This document shows, in pieces, positions 17,542 through 26,028 of a stretch of DNA of 64,000 nt. The notes under the pieces were generated by a model. The model had not been told where the DNA came from. It searched no databases and saw only the letters and a list, made by a program, of their open reading frames with translations. Within the stretch, counting starts at the first letter, position 1. Each line of letters begins with the position of its first letter. The position numbers and the translations under genes are program-made. Source of the DNA: Rhodobacter sp. NTK016B (lineage in GTDB: Bacteria; Pseudomonadota; Alphaproteobacteria; Rhodobacterales; Rhodobacteraceae); NCBI RefSeq assembly GCF_017303295.1, contig NZ_JAFKOK010000002.1, forward strand, positions 62,001-126,000, given 5' to 3'.

Positions 17542-18213
17542 CTACCAGCCGATCGGCGCACGGTTGCGATAGAAGCCGCCGGTGGGGCCGTCATCGGGCA
17601 AGGTGGCAAGCCAGATCGCCGTCTCCGCGCCCTCGTCCGGGCTGAGCGTCGCGCCCTCGCCGCCCATCCGGGTCTTCACCCAGCCGGGGCAACAGGCGTT
17701 GATCTTCACCCCCGGCGGCAGATCGCGCACAAGAGCACGGGTCAGCGCGTTGAGCGCGGCCTTGGCGACGCCGTAGGCGCCTGGCCCTTCCAGCCCCTCG
17801 GCATGCGCGCCCCAGCCCGAGGACAGGTTGACGATTCGCCCCCAGCCCCGCGCGCGCCAATGCGGCGTGCCGAGGCGGATGAGGTCGAGCGGGGCGTTCA
17901 CCATCACCTCCATCGCCTCGGTGAAATCCGATTGGCGCGACAGAAGCGAGGCATGGCTCAGCACGCCCGCGTTATTGACGAGGATGTCGAAGCCGCCCGT
18001 GCGGGTCATCGCCTCGAAATAGCTGTCGGGCTCGGACAGGTCGATGCGCGCGAAGCCGACGCCCAGCTCGGCCGCAGCGCGGCGCCCCGCCTCTTCCGAG
18101 CGTGCCCCCAGAGTGACGGCGCAGCCTTTGGCCTTGAGGCCCGCGACGATGGCGCGGCCGATGCCGCGATTGCCCCCGGTCACAAGGGCGGTAGGATGGA
18201 GAGGTCTGGTCAT
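17542..18213 (-). CDS. Short-chain dehydrogenase/reductase
   Basis: A 223-residue classical SDR. The nucleotide loop is TGGNRGIG, NNAG follows, and the catalytic Ser-Tyr-Lys set is in NLSSGWG and YGVAK. The sequence resembles carbonyl-reductase-like proteins (PGWVKTRMGG is typical of that branch), which are often NADPH-dependent. The substrate is unknown. It is divergent from map. Confidence 0.88.
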   Translation of the reverse strand: MTRPLHPTALVTGGNRGIGRAIVAGLKAKGCAVTLGARSEEAGRRAAAELGVGFARIDLSEPDSYFEAMTRTGGFDILVNNAGVLSHASLLSRQSDFTEAMEVMVNAPLDLIRLGTPHWRARGWGRIVNLSSGWGAHAEGLEGPGAYGVAKAALNALTRALVRDLPPGVKINACCPGWVKTRMGGEGATLSPDEGAETAIWLATLPDDGPTGGFYRNRAPIGW

Positions 18214-18340
18214 GCCCCTCAGCTAGGGCAAGGCGCGGGTACGGGAAAGGGGCCGGAACCGGGCGACCGGGGAAAATCTGCGCCGGGACTGGGCAATCGC
18301 GGCGCCAGCTATTAGCTCCGTTGGGAAAAGGAGCCCCGTC

Positions 18341-19090
18341 ATGACCATCACCCAGGACGACGAGTTGCAGGGCGTGCAGGAAATCGGGCGGATCGTCGCC
18401 AACACTCTGCAGGAGATGGCGCGCGCGCTTGAGCCGGGCATCACCACGCAAGAGTTGGACGAGATCGGTCGCGCAGCGCTCGAGCGTGCGGGCGCGGTGT
18501 CGGCCCCGCAATCCACCTATGGCTTTCCCGGCGCCACCTGTATCAGTGTCGGCGAGGAAATCGCCCATGGCATCCCCGGCCCGCGCAGGATCAAGGCGGG
18601 TGAGCTGGTCAATATCGACGTCTCGGCCTCGAAAAACGGGTATTTCGCCGATACCGGCGCCAGTTTCGGCGTGGGTGCCCTGCCCGCGCGTCTGGACCGG
18701 CTGCGCCGCGACGGGCGCCGCGCCACGCAGATCGGCATCGCCCAGGTCGGCGCCGGCAGGCCGCTGGCGGGGATCGGGCAGGCCATCGGTCGCTTTGCCG
18801 AGAAGCGCGGCTATACGCTGATCCGCAACCTCGCCAGCCACGGCGTCGGGCGCGCACTGCATGAGGAGCCCGGCGAGATCCCGACATGGCCCACGCGCGG
18901 CGACCGGCGGCGGATCGACAAGGGGCTTGTCTTTACCATCGAGCCGTTCCTGTCGCGCGGCGGCTATTACGCCAGCGATAGCGAGGATGGCTGGACGCTG
19001 TATTCCGAGCCGCGCGCGGATTGCGTGCAGTTCGAACATACGGTGGTGGCGACGGAAAAGGGCGCGCTGATCGTCACCCTGCCCGGCTGA
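18341..19090 (+). CDS. map: Type I methionine aminopeptidase
   Basis: A 249-residue metallo-aminopeptidase that removes initiator Met from nascent proteins. All five metal ligands of the pita-bread fold are present: Asp93 (VNIDV), Asp104 (FADTG), His167 (SHGVGR), Glu201 (FTIEP) and Glu232 (QFEHT), plus the catalytic His76 in AHGIPG. A GGAG site precedes the ATG. It is not beside rpsB/tsf or secY, so it could be a second map copy in the genome. Confidence 0.92.
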   Translation: MTITQDDELQGVQEIGRIVANTLQEMARALEPGITTQELDEIGRAALERAGAVSAPQSTYGFPGATCISVGEEIAHGIPGPRRIKAGELVNIDVSASKNGYFADTGASFGVGALPARLDRLRRDGRRATQIGIAQVGAGRPLAGIGQAIGRFAEKRGYTLIRNLASHGVGRALHEEPGEIPTWPTRGDRRRIDKGLVFTIEPFLSRGGYYASDSEDGWTLYSEPRADCVQFEHTVVATEKGALIVTLPG

Positions 19091-19104
19091 CGGAGCCGGG
19101 GAAC

Positions 19105-19123
19105 GGTGCGTGAATCACGCACC
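19105..19123. terminator. Bidirectional hairpin between map and the beta-lactamase gene
   Basis: GGTGCGTG-AAT-CACGCACC, an 8-bp perfect stem that occupies the end of the 33-base gap between two convergent genes and ends exactly at the beta-lactamase stop codon. There is no T-run on either side. Confidence 0.6.
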
Positions 19124-19918
19124 CTACAGCCGTCGCGCGATCTGCGGCCAATCCGCGAACAGCGCATCGCGGCTGCGCCGGCCGGGAGAGCCGGGCAGCC
19201 GCTCGGTATCCTGCGCCAGCCGCACGACGATCAGCCGCTGCCCGTCGCGCTCGGCCCAGCCAACATACCAGCCCCAGCCGCGCGCATAGTCGAAGCTGCG
19301 GTCGGCTCGGCGCGGATAGGCGCCACCGGTCTTGCCCGCGAAGGTCCAGCCCGCGACGGCGTGGCGGGTGGCCAGCGCCTCGGCCCGAGCCTGCGCGCTT
19401 GGCGCTGCGGGCAATTGGCGGGTCAACAGCCGGTGCAGGAAATCAACCTGTTCGCGCGGCGATATCGCCAGAGACGAGGCGATCCATGCCCGTTCGAGCC
19501 CGTTGTCATAGCCCGGATCGCCCGACACATCCGCATTGCCGTAATCGAACGCCCGGACGGCGCCCGCGAAGCGGTCCGTGCCCAGTGCGCGGGCAAGGCG
19601 CTGGGAATACCAGACGACCGAGTCGCGCATCCAGCTTGCGGGTGTCACATCGCTCTGCCAGGCCGCGCCGCCCCAGTCCGGCTCGCCCGGTTGCCATGTC
19701 ATCAGCGGGCGGTCCGCGTCCTGCAGCAATCCGGTGTCGAAGCCGATCACCGCCGGCGCCAGCTTGAAGGTCGAGGCGGGCGTCACGCGGGTGTCGCAGC
19801 GTCCGTCTTCGATCAGCACGCGCCCCGTCTCGGCCTCGGCCACCATAAGACATAGCGGCTGGGCGGCGGCGGGGAGTGCTGCGAAGAGCAGGAAGAAGGT
19901 CACGATCAGGCGGGTCAT
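19124..19918 (-). CDS. Class D (OXA-type) beta-lactamase family serine hydrolase
   Basis: A 264-residue secreted protein with a signal peptide of about 19 residues (AAAQ cleavage). All class D motifs are intact: Ser49-Thr-Phe-Lys52 (nucleophile and carbamylated Lys), Ser100-Val-Val102, Tyr126-Gly-Asn128 and Lys196-Thr-Gly198. SVVWYSQ and WIASSLAIS are also characteristic of the family. It would hydrolyse beta-lactams in the periplasm, though the spectrum cannot be read from sequence. The start at 19918 is chosen because the signal peptide begins there. It follows the sarcosine oxidase operon but is separated by a terminator, and no blaR/blaI regulator is adjacent. Confidence 0.88.
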   Translation of the reverse strand: MTRLIVTFFLLFAALPAAAQPLCLMVAEAETGRVLIEDGRCDTRVTPASTFKLAPAVIGFDTGLLQDADRPLMTWQPGEPDWGGAAWQSDVTPASWMRDSVVWYSQRLARALGTDRFAGAVRAFDYGNADVSGDPGYDNGLERAWIASSLAISPREQVDFLHRLLTRQLPAAPSAQARAEALATRHAVAGWTFAGKTGGAYPRRADRSFDYARGWGWYVGWAERDGQRLIVVRLAQDTERLPGSPGRRSRDALFADWPQIARRL

Positions 19919-19971
19919 CGGCGCATGATTGCCCGAGGGATGCACCGGGTGCAAGCGTGGCTCAGACCACG

Positions 19972-20000
19972 AAAAAAGGGCTACCGCGTAACGGTAGCCC
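19972..20000 (-). terminator. Rho-independent terminator of the sarcosine oxidase operon
   Basis: In minus-strand sense GGGCTACCG-TTACG-CGGTAGCCC, a 9-bp stem, is followed directly by six T residues, 33 bases after the soxG stop. Confidence 0.92.
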
Positions 20001-20032
20001 CTTGGTTCCTGGCAGTGCCCGTCGGGCCCGGC

Positions 20033-20590
20033 TCAGCGATAGAGCCCGACCTCGCCGCCCGGTTTGCCGACCGTGGCGAGGGCTTCGAAGACATAGCCCC
20101 CGACCGAACGGAAGCAGATCAGTGCCCAGTCGTTTTCCGACCGCCGCCAGACCGCCGCCGCGACCTGCGCCACGCGCGAGCGGCGCAGCTCGCCCAGCTC
20201 GAACCCGGCGAAATCGACCGGCATCAGCTTGGCCAGCACGTCGCGGGTCTGGGCGCCGCTCAGATGCATCACCGAGCGGGCATCCGAGACCACGGCAACT
20301 GTCGCGAAGGCATCGCCCAGCGCGGTCTCAAGCGCGGCCGCAACGTCGGGCGCCGTGTCATAGGGCAGCACGACCAGCAGTTCGTCGGGGGACATCCACA
20401 GGACCTCGCCCGCCTCGCCGGTGACGACCCGGCGCCGTTCCGGCGCCGAGAGGCCCAGAACCGACGACAGCGAATCGCCCAGCAACCCGTGATCGCCACG
20501 CAGGGTGATCATGCCGGTCGGGCCTGCATCGGCCAGATCGACCATCCCCGAAGCCCGCGCGCCCTTCAGCGCGCTCACAGCATCAGACAT
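20033..20590 (-). CDS. soxG: Sarcosine oxidase gamma subunit
   Basis: A 185-residue subunit of heterotetrameric sarcosine oxidase, related to the GcvT-like fold (SPDELLVVLPYD, VSDARSVMHLSG and VDFAGFELG match the SoxG pattern). GGGGAG precedes the ATG at 20590, and the gene overlaps the end of soxA by 8 bases. It is the last gene of the operon. Confidence 0.9.
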   Translation of the reverse strand: MSDAVSALKGARASGMVDLADAGPTGMITLRGDHGLLGDSLSSVLGLSAPERRRVVTGEAGEVLWMSPDELLVVLPYDTAPDVAAALETALGDAFATVAVVSDARSVMHLSGAQTRDVLAKLMPVDFAGFELGELRRSRVAQVAAAVWRRSENDWALICFRSVGGYVFEALATVGKPGGEVGLYR

Positions 20591-23510
20591 TTTGTTTCTC
20601 CCCTGCCTTGTCGTAGAAGCACGGATCGACGATCCGCGCCGAGACGGTGCCACCGCTGGCCGCTTGGAACTCGATCACCTCGCCCATCCGTGCAGGCCCG
20701 TTATGGACGAGGCCCATGGCGATGCCCTTGCCCAGCGTGGGCGAGTGATAGGTCGAGGTCACGCGGCCCTGCGTTTCGGACTGGCCGTTCGCGTTCTTGC
20801 CCGGCAAGGGCGCCAGCGCGCCATCGGCCAGCACCGAGCCGTCGAGCGTTTCCAGCCCGACGAGTTTCCAGCGATCGGGCGACACCATCGCCTCGCGCTC
20901 CATCCCGCGCTTGCCGAGGAAGTCGTCCTTTTTCTTCGAGATCGCCCAGTTCAGCCCCAGATCCTGCGGGATCACGGTGCCGTCGGTTTCGTCCCCGATC
21001 ATGATGAAGCCCTTTTCGGCCCGCATCACGTGCAGCGCCTCGGTGCCGTATGCGCTGATGCCGAATTCCTCACCAGCGGCGAGCAGTTTCTCCCAGAACG
21101 CCAGCCCCTGCGAGGCCGGAACCGCGACTTCGTAGCTCAGCTCGCCCGAGAACGAGATGCGGAAGATCCGCGCCGCAGTGCCGCCGAGCTGGCCTTCCTT
21201 CCAGTCCATGAACGGGAAGCTGTCGGCCGACAGATCGATATCGCCGCCGAGTTTTTCGAGCACCTGACGCGCCTTCGGGCCGACCACGGCGATCTGCGCG
21301 AATTGCTCGGTCAGGTTGACCACATGGACCTTCCAGTCCCACCATTCACATTGCAGCCAATCCTCCATCCACGCATGGATGCGATCAGCCCCGCCCGAGG
21401 TGGTGTGGCACAGCCAGCTATCCTCGGACAGACGCGCGACGACACCGTCATCCGACAGGAAGCCGTTCTCGTTGCACATCAGCCCGTAGCGGCATTTGCC
21501 GACTTTCAGAGTGCTCATCATGTTGGTGTAGAGCATGTCCATGAAGCGGCCCGCATCGGGCCCCTTCACCAGGATCTTGCCGAGCGTCGTCGCATCGAGC
21601 AGGCCCACCGCATTGCGCGTCTGGTTGATCTCGCGGCTCACGGCCTCGGCATGGCTTTCGCCCGCTTTGGGATAGCAATAGGGACGGCGCCAATGGCCGA
21701 CCGGCTCCCAATGCGCGCCCTTGGCCTCGTGCCAGTCATGCATCGGCGTCTTGCGCAGCGGCTGGAAGATCTCGCCGCGCGCTTCGCCGGTGATCGCGCC
21801 GAGCGAGATCGGGGTATAGGGCGGGCGGAAGGTCGTCGTGCCGGTTTGCGGGATGGGCTGGCCCAGCGCATCGGACAGGATCGCCAGACCGTTGATGTTG
21901 GACAGCTTGCCCTGATCGGTCGCCATGCCCAGCGTCGTGTAACGCTTGGTATGCTCGACCGAGGCATAGCCTTCGCGCGCAGCCAGCTGCACGTCCGAGA
22001 CCTTCACATCGTTCTGCGGATCGAGCCACGCTTTCGCGCGCAGCTCGTAGCTGGCCTGCGCGGGCATCAGCCAGACCGGCAGCATCGGCGCCTCGTCTTC
22101 GTTGCCCAGCTCGCCATTGGCGGCGCCCACGCAAGAGACGAAGCCCTTGCCGTCATGGCCCAGCGGCGGACGGTTCGGATCGGGGCGGAAAAAGGCCCCG
22201 GCCTCGTCCCAGTTGAGCTTGCCGCCGCAATGCGACCACAGGTGAACGACCGGCGACCAGCCGCCCGACATGCCGAGCGCATCGCAAGCGAGCGTCTCGA
22301 ACACAGCGCCGCCATCCGAGTTGAAGCGGCACAATTGCACGCCGGTGACGGATTTCCCGCCCTCGACATAGCGCACGGCGGCGTCCTCGATCACGCGGAT
22401 CCCGGCAGCGCGGGCTTTGGCGGGCAGATCACCCGTGGCTTCGACCCGCGCATCGATAACGGCGGCGATATTCACACCCAGATCGTTCAGGATCAGCGCC
22501 GTGCGATAGGCGTCGTCATTGTTGGTGACGATGGCCACAGTCTTGCCGACCGCGACGCCGAAATTGACGGCGTAATCGCGGATCGCGGCGGCCAGCATGA
22601 CGCCCGGCATGTCGTTGCCCGCGAAGCTCAGCGGACGCTCGATCGCACCCGTCGCGGCGACGATCTGCCCGGCGCGGATGCGCCACAGTCGGTGGCGCGG
22701 CTTGTCGGCGCCCGGCTGATGGTCGGCCACACGCTCATAGGCCAGCGCATAGCCGTGGTCATGCACGCCCGCGACCATGGTGCGGGGCAGAACGGTGACG
22801 TTCTCCATCCCTTTCAGTGCGGCCAGCTGGCTGTCGACCCAGGCATCGGCGGATTGGCCGTCGATGTCGTCGCCATCGACCACGGCACGCCCGCCGAAGC
22901 TGGCGGTCTGCTCGGTCAGGACCACGCGCTTGCCGGCCTGCGCCGCGTCAAGCGCGGCCCGGATCCCGGCCACACCGCCGCCCGCAATCAGCACGTCGCA
23001 GAACGCATAGAGCTGCTCGTAGCGGTCGATATCGCGCGTTTCGGCGTCGGGCGCCTTGCCCAGACCCGCCGATTTGCGGATGATCGGCTCGTAGACATGC
23101 TTCCACAGCGGACGCGGCGAGATGAAGGTCTTGTAATAGAACCCCGCCGGCAGGAAACGCCACAGCTTGGCGTTGATCGCGCCCACGTCGAATTCGAGGC
23201 TCGGCCAGTGGTTCTGGCTGACCGCTTTCAGCCCCGAGAACAGCTCGGTCGTGGTGACGCGCTGGTTCGGCTCGAAGCGCTGCCCCTCGCCCAGCCCCAC
23301 CAATGCGTTCGGCTCTTCCGCGCCCGAGGCGACGATGCCGCGCGGGCGGTGGTACTTGAAGGACCGCCCGACCAGCACCTGCCCCGCGCCCAGAAGGCCG
23401 GAAGCCAGAGTGTCGCCGGCATAGCCGCGCATCGTCTTGCCGTTGAAGGTGAAGTCGAGCGGACGGGTGCGGTTGATAAGCCGCCCCCCGGTTCCCAGAC
23501 GGTGGCTCAT
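20583..23510 (-). CDS. soxA: Sarcosine oxidase alpha subunit
   Basis: A 975-residue subunit that binds noncovalent FAD/NAD+ and tetrahydrofolate. It begins with a 2Fe-2S-like fold region without a cluster (residues about 1-100), then an FAD/NAD(P) oxidoreductase region (VLIAGGGVAGIRAALDAAQAG near 165), and ends with a GcvT-like aminomethyltransferase half (SPDRWKLVGLE, TSTYHSPTLGKGIAMG) that transfers the methyl carbon to folate as 5,10-methylene-THF. The ATG at 23510 overlaps the soxD stop (ATGA). The length matches the family (about 965-1000). Confidence 0.95.
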   Translation of the reverse strand: MSHRLGTGGRLINRTRPLDFTFNGKTMRGYAGDTLASGLLGAGQVLVGRSFKYHRPRGIVASGAEEPNALVGLGEGQRFEPNQRVTTTELFSGLKAVSQNHWPSLEFDVGAINAKLWRFLPAGFYYKTFISPRPLWKHVYEPIIRKSAGLGKAPDAETRDIDRYEQLYAFCDVLIAGGGVAGIRAALDAAQAGKRVVLTEQTASFGGRAVVDGDDIDGQSADAWVDSQLAALKGMENVTVLPRTMVAGVHDHGYALAYERVADHQPGADKPRHRLWRIRAGQIVAATGAIERPLSFAGNDMPGVMLAAAIRDYAVNFGVAVGKTVAIVTNNDDAYRTALILNDLGVNIAAVIDARVEATGDLPAKARAAGIRVIEDAAVRYVEGGKSVTGVQLCRFNSDGGAVFETLACDALGMSGGWSPVVHLWSHCGGKLNWDEAGAFFRPDPNRPPLGHDGKGFVSCVGAANGELGNEDEAPMLPVWLMPAQASYELRAKAWLDPQNDVKVSDVQLAAREGYASVEHTKRYTTLGMATDQGKLSNINGLAILSDALGQPIPQTGTTTFRPPYTPISLGAITGEARGEIFQPLRKTPMHDWHEAKGAHWEPVGHWRRPYCYPKAGESHAEAVSREINQTRNAVGLLDATTLGKILVKGPDAGRFMDMLYTNMMSTLKVGKCRYGLMCNENGFLSDDGVVARLSEDSWLCHTTSGGADRIHAWMEDWLQCEWWDWKVHVVNLTEQFAQIAVVGPKARQVLEKLGGDIDLSADSFPFMDWKEGQLGGTAARIFRISFSGELSYEVAVPASQGLAFWEKLLAAGEEFGISAYGTEALHVMRAEKGFIMIGDETDGTVIPQDLGLNWAISKKKDDFLGKRGMEREAMVSPDRWKLVGLETLDGSVLADGALAPLPGKNANGQSETQGRVTSTYHSPTLGKGIAMGLVHNGPARMGEVIEFQAASGGTVSARIVDPCFYDKAGEKQNV

Positions 23511-23830
23511 TTGTATCCCTCCCACTCGGGCCGGCGGGCCTTGATCTTGTCGACGATATCGGCGGGCGGCTCGGTGGTCTGGGCCTTGTAGGTGCCGTAG
23601 ACTTCCAGAGTCATCGTGTCGCGCGCCATGAGGAACCATTTGCCGCAGCCATAAGCATGGCGCCAGCGCTCGAAATGGACGCCGCGCGGGTTCTTGCGGG
23701 CGAACATATAGGCCTCGTATTCGGCATCGGTCGAACCGGGACCGAAGCGCTTGAGATGCGCCTCGCCCCCGTTCGAGAACTCGGTTTCCTCGGCTGTGAC
23801 CCCGCAGCAGGGACAGGTTAGCAGCAGCAT
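23507..23830 (-). CDS. soxD: Sarcosine oxidase delta subunit
   Basis: A 107-residue zinc-binding subunit. The zinc ligands are in TCPCCG (residues 5-10) and in the HAYGCGKWF segment; RKNPRGVHFERW and MTLEVYGTYKA are conserved in SoxD. AAGGAGGT precedes the ATG at 23830, the strongest ribosome site in this operon. Confidence 0.93.
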   Translation of the reverse strand: MLLLTCPCCGVTAEETEFSNGGEAHLKRFGPGSTDAEYEAYMFARKNPRGVHFERWRHAYGCGKWFLMARDTMTLEVYGTYKAQTTEPPADIVDKIKARRPEWEGYK

Positions 23831-23953
23831 GGGACCTCCTTGATGCCGGCCTGGGTGGCGCATGCAAAAGAGCTGGCCGCGGCAATGCCGCAACCAGCCC
23901 GTTCATGAATGAATAGGGGAAGAAGGCCCGCGCGCGGGGCGCAAGCCGTGTGT

Positions 23954-24292
23954 TTAGTTGGCGTCCCGGGCCGCTTCCTGAGCAGCGCCTTCGACAGCCG
24001 AAGCCGCGCCGGCAGCAGCATCGCCGACCGATTCAGCCGCACCGGCGGCAGCGTCACCGACGCGCTCGGCCGAGTTTTCGACAGCAGCCGGGGCATCGAC
24101 CGAAATGTTGACGTTGTCGTCGGCAGGCGTCGTGGGCGACGCGATGACGAAATAGGCGATGACAGCGACAAGGGCGACGACGACACCGACCGCCAGAGCG
24201 ACGCCCGAGCCCGAGCGTTGCGGCGGCACAGTGGTGTTGGTCGTGTAGTTGTTGGTCGTGTGGTTCGGGGTGCGTTCCGTCGTGTAAGCCAT
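23954..24292 (-). CDS. Small single-pass membrane protein inside the sox operon
   Basis: A 112-residue protein. Residues 1-28 are Thr/Asn-rich, 29-52 form one transmembrane helix (VALAVGVVVALVAVIAYFVIA), and the acidic tail holds repeated GDAAAGAAESV/GDAAAGAASAV helical units typical of amphipathic Ala-rich stress proteins. AAGGAG precedes the ATG at 24292. It separates soxB from soxD but has no known role in sarcosine oxidation. An EcfG-type promoter match starts 36 bases upstream, so it is probably expressed independently as a general-stress protein. I do not recognise a named family. Confidence 0.85.
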   Translation of the reverse strand: MAYTTERTPNHTTNNYTTNTTVPPQRSGSGVALAVGVVVALVAVIAYFVIASPTTPADDNVNISVDAPAAVENSAERVGDAAAGAAESVGDAAAGAASAVEGAAQEAARDAN

Positions 24293-24327
24293 TGGATTTC
24301 TCCTTTGCAAAATCGCGTTGCAGGGAG

Positions 24328-24354
24328 AACGACATCCGGGCTTATCGCGTTCCC
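24328..24354 (-). promoter_or_regulatory. EcfG-type (general stress sigma) promoter for the small membrane protein
   Basis: On the minus strand GGGAAC (24354-24349) and CGTT (24331-24328) are separated by 17 bases, matching the alphaproteobacterial EcfG consensus GGAAC-N16/17-CGTT. The -10 box ends 35 bases before the ATG, leaving a 5' leader of plausible length with the AAGGAG site. Confidence 0.65.
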
Positions 24355-24530
24355 GACCGGGGAACAGATTGGGCGGAAACCCGCGCGACGACGGGGCTGT
24401 ACCGCCATCAGGCCTTTGTTTTCAAGGGTGGAAATCGACGCACCAGACCCGGCCACCGCGCGCAGCATGACAGGCCGGGCCGAAGCCCGGTCCGCATCGC
24501 GCAGAGCTGACGAGAGGCGCGCCCGGTTCA

Positions 24531-25775
24531 TCAGTGCGCCACACCCGCCGCGACGCTTTCGTCGATGAAGCGGCCTTCGCGGAAACGGTACATGCTGAAC
24601 GCATCGGCAAGCGGGCTTTCGCCCTTGGCCATCAGTTCGGCCATCGCCCAGCCCGAGCCGGGGATCGCCTTGAACCCGCCGGTGCCCCAGCCGCAATTGA
24701 TGAAGGTATTGCCCAGCGGCGTCTTCGAGATGATGGGCGAGCGGTCGCCGGTCATGTCGACGATCCCGCCCCATTGCCGCAGCATCTTCAGCCGCGACAG
24801 CATCGGGAAGGTCTCGACCAGCGAGCGCACGGTTTCCTCGATATGCATCCACGAGCCGCGCTGCGTGTAGTTGTTGAAATGGTCCGCGCCGCCGCCGATG
24901 ACCATCTCGCCCTTGTCCGATTGCGACAGGTAGCCGTGCACGGTGTTGGCCATCACGACCACATCCATGCAGGGTTTGATCGGCTCGGACACCATGGCCT
25001 GCAGCGCCACCGATTCGACCGGCAGCCGGAACCCGGCCAGCTCGGCCAGATGGCCCGAATGCCCTGCTACGACGATACCCAGCTTTTTGCAGCCGATCGT
25101 GCCCTTGGTTGTGGCAACCGCCGAAACCTCGCCGCCGACGCTTTCCACGCCGATCACTTCGCAGTTCTGGATGACATGCATGCCCATATCGGAACAGGCG
25201 CGCGCATAGCCCCAAGCGACGGCATCGTGACGCGCCGTGCCCCCGCGGGCCTGCCACAAAGCGCCCAGCACCGGATAGCGCGGCCCCTCGATATTCATGA
25301 TCGGCACGAGGCGCTTCACCTCGGCCGGGCCGATGAAGCGGGTCTCGACGCCCTGCAGCTTGTTAGCCATCTCGGTCCGCTTGTAGCCGCGCACCTCATG
25401 CTCGGTCTGCGCCAGCATCATCACGCCGCGCGGCGAGAACATGACGTTATAGTTCAGGTCCTGGCTCATCGTCTCATAGAGCGAGCGGGCCTTTTCATAG
25501 ATCGCCGCTGACGGATCCTGCAGATAGTTCGAGCGGATAATGGTGGTGTTGCGGCCGGTATTGCCGCCGCCCAGCCAGCCCTTCTCGATGATCGCGACAT
25601 TGGTGATGCCGAAATTCTTGCCGAGATAATAGGCCGTGGCCAGCCCGTGCCCGCCCGCACCGACGATCACCACGTCGTAATGCGTCCGGGGTTCGGGCGA
25701 GGCCCAGGCTTTCGTCCAGCCGGTGTGCTGGCGCATCGCTTCGCGGGCGATGGCGAAGGCCGAATAACGTTTCAT
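24531..25775 (-). CDS. soxB: Sarcosine oxidase beta subunit
   Basis: A 414-residue flavoprotein that oxidises sarcosine. The FAD-binding Rossmann motif is VVIVGAGGHGLATAYYLG (residues 35-52), and GGTARHDAVAWG contains His183, at the position of the covalent-FMN His of characterised heterotetrameric enzymes. GWLGGGNTGRNTTIIRSNY is the conserved SoxB segment. CAGGAGGGAGAG precedes the ATG. It is the first gene of the operon (soxB, small gene, soxD, soxA, soxG), divergent from ccmI across 253 bases. Confidence 0.95.
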   Translation of the reverse strand: MKRYSAFAIAREAMRQHTGWTKAWASPEPRTHYDVVIVGAGGHGLATAYYLGKNFGITNVAIIEKGWLGGGNTGRNTTIIRSNYLQDPSAAIYEKARSLYETMSQDLNYNVMFSPRGVMMLAQTEHEVRGYKRTEMANKLQGVETRFIGPAEVKRLVPIMNIEGPRYPVLGALWQARGGTARHDAVAWGYARACSDMGMHVIQNCEVIGVESVGGEVSAVATTKGTIGCKKLGIVVAGHSGHLAELAGFRLPVESVALQAMVSEPIKPCMDVVVMANTVHGYLSQSDKGEMVIGGGADHFNNYTQRGSWMHIEETVRSLVETFPMLSRLKMLRQWGGIVDMTGDRSPIISKTPLGNTFINCGWGTGGFKAIPGSGWAMAELMAKGESPLADAFSMYRFREGRFIDESVAAGVAH

Positions 25776-26028
25776 GAGCGCTCTCCCTCCTGGGCCGCGT
25801 ATCCGTCAGGTCATGGATCGCCGCGACGCTTATGCCTTGGCTGCAAGCGGCACAATGGCGCCAAAACCGACATTCCCTCGGTCCTGTGCCAAACCGCCGC
25901 AGCGCGGCAGGGTTTTGCCGGCCTGCGCGACCCTGCCTGCGCCCTTTGTCGCGGCAACGTGACCCCGGTTTTGCTTTTTTCCTGCGCGCCAAGCAGATAG
26001 ACCGGACAGCGCGAAACAGGGGGCGTGA

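Noticed and set aside
20505-23591. Open frame of 1028 codons on the plus strand opposite soxA
   Set aside because: It mirrors the complete, well-matched soxA/soxG genes. Its His/Arg/Asp-rich translation has no domains and is the usual high-GC antisense shadow.
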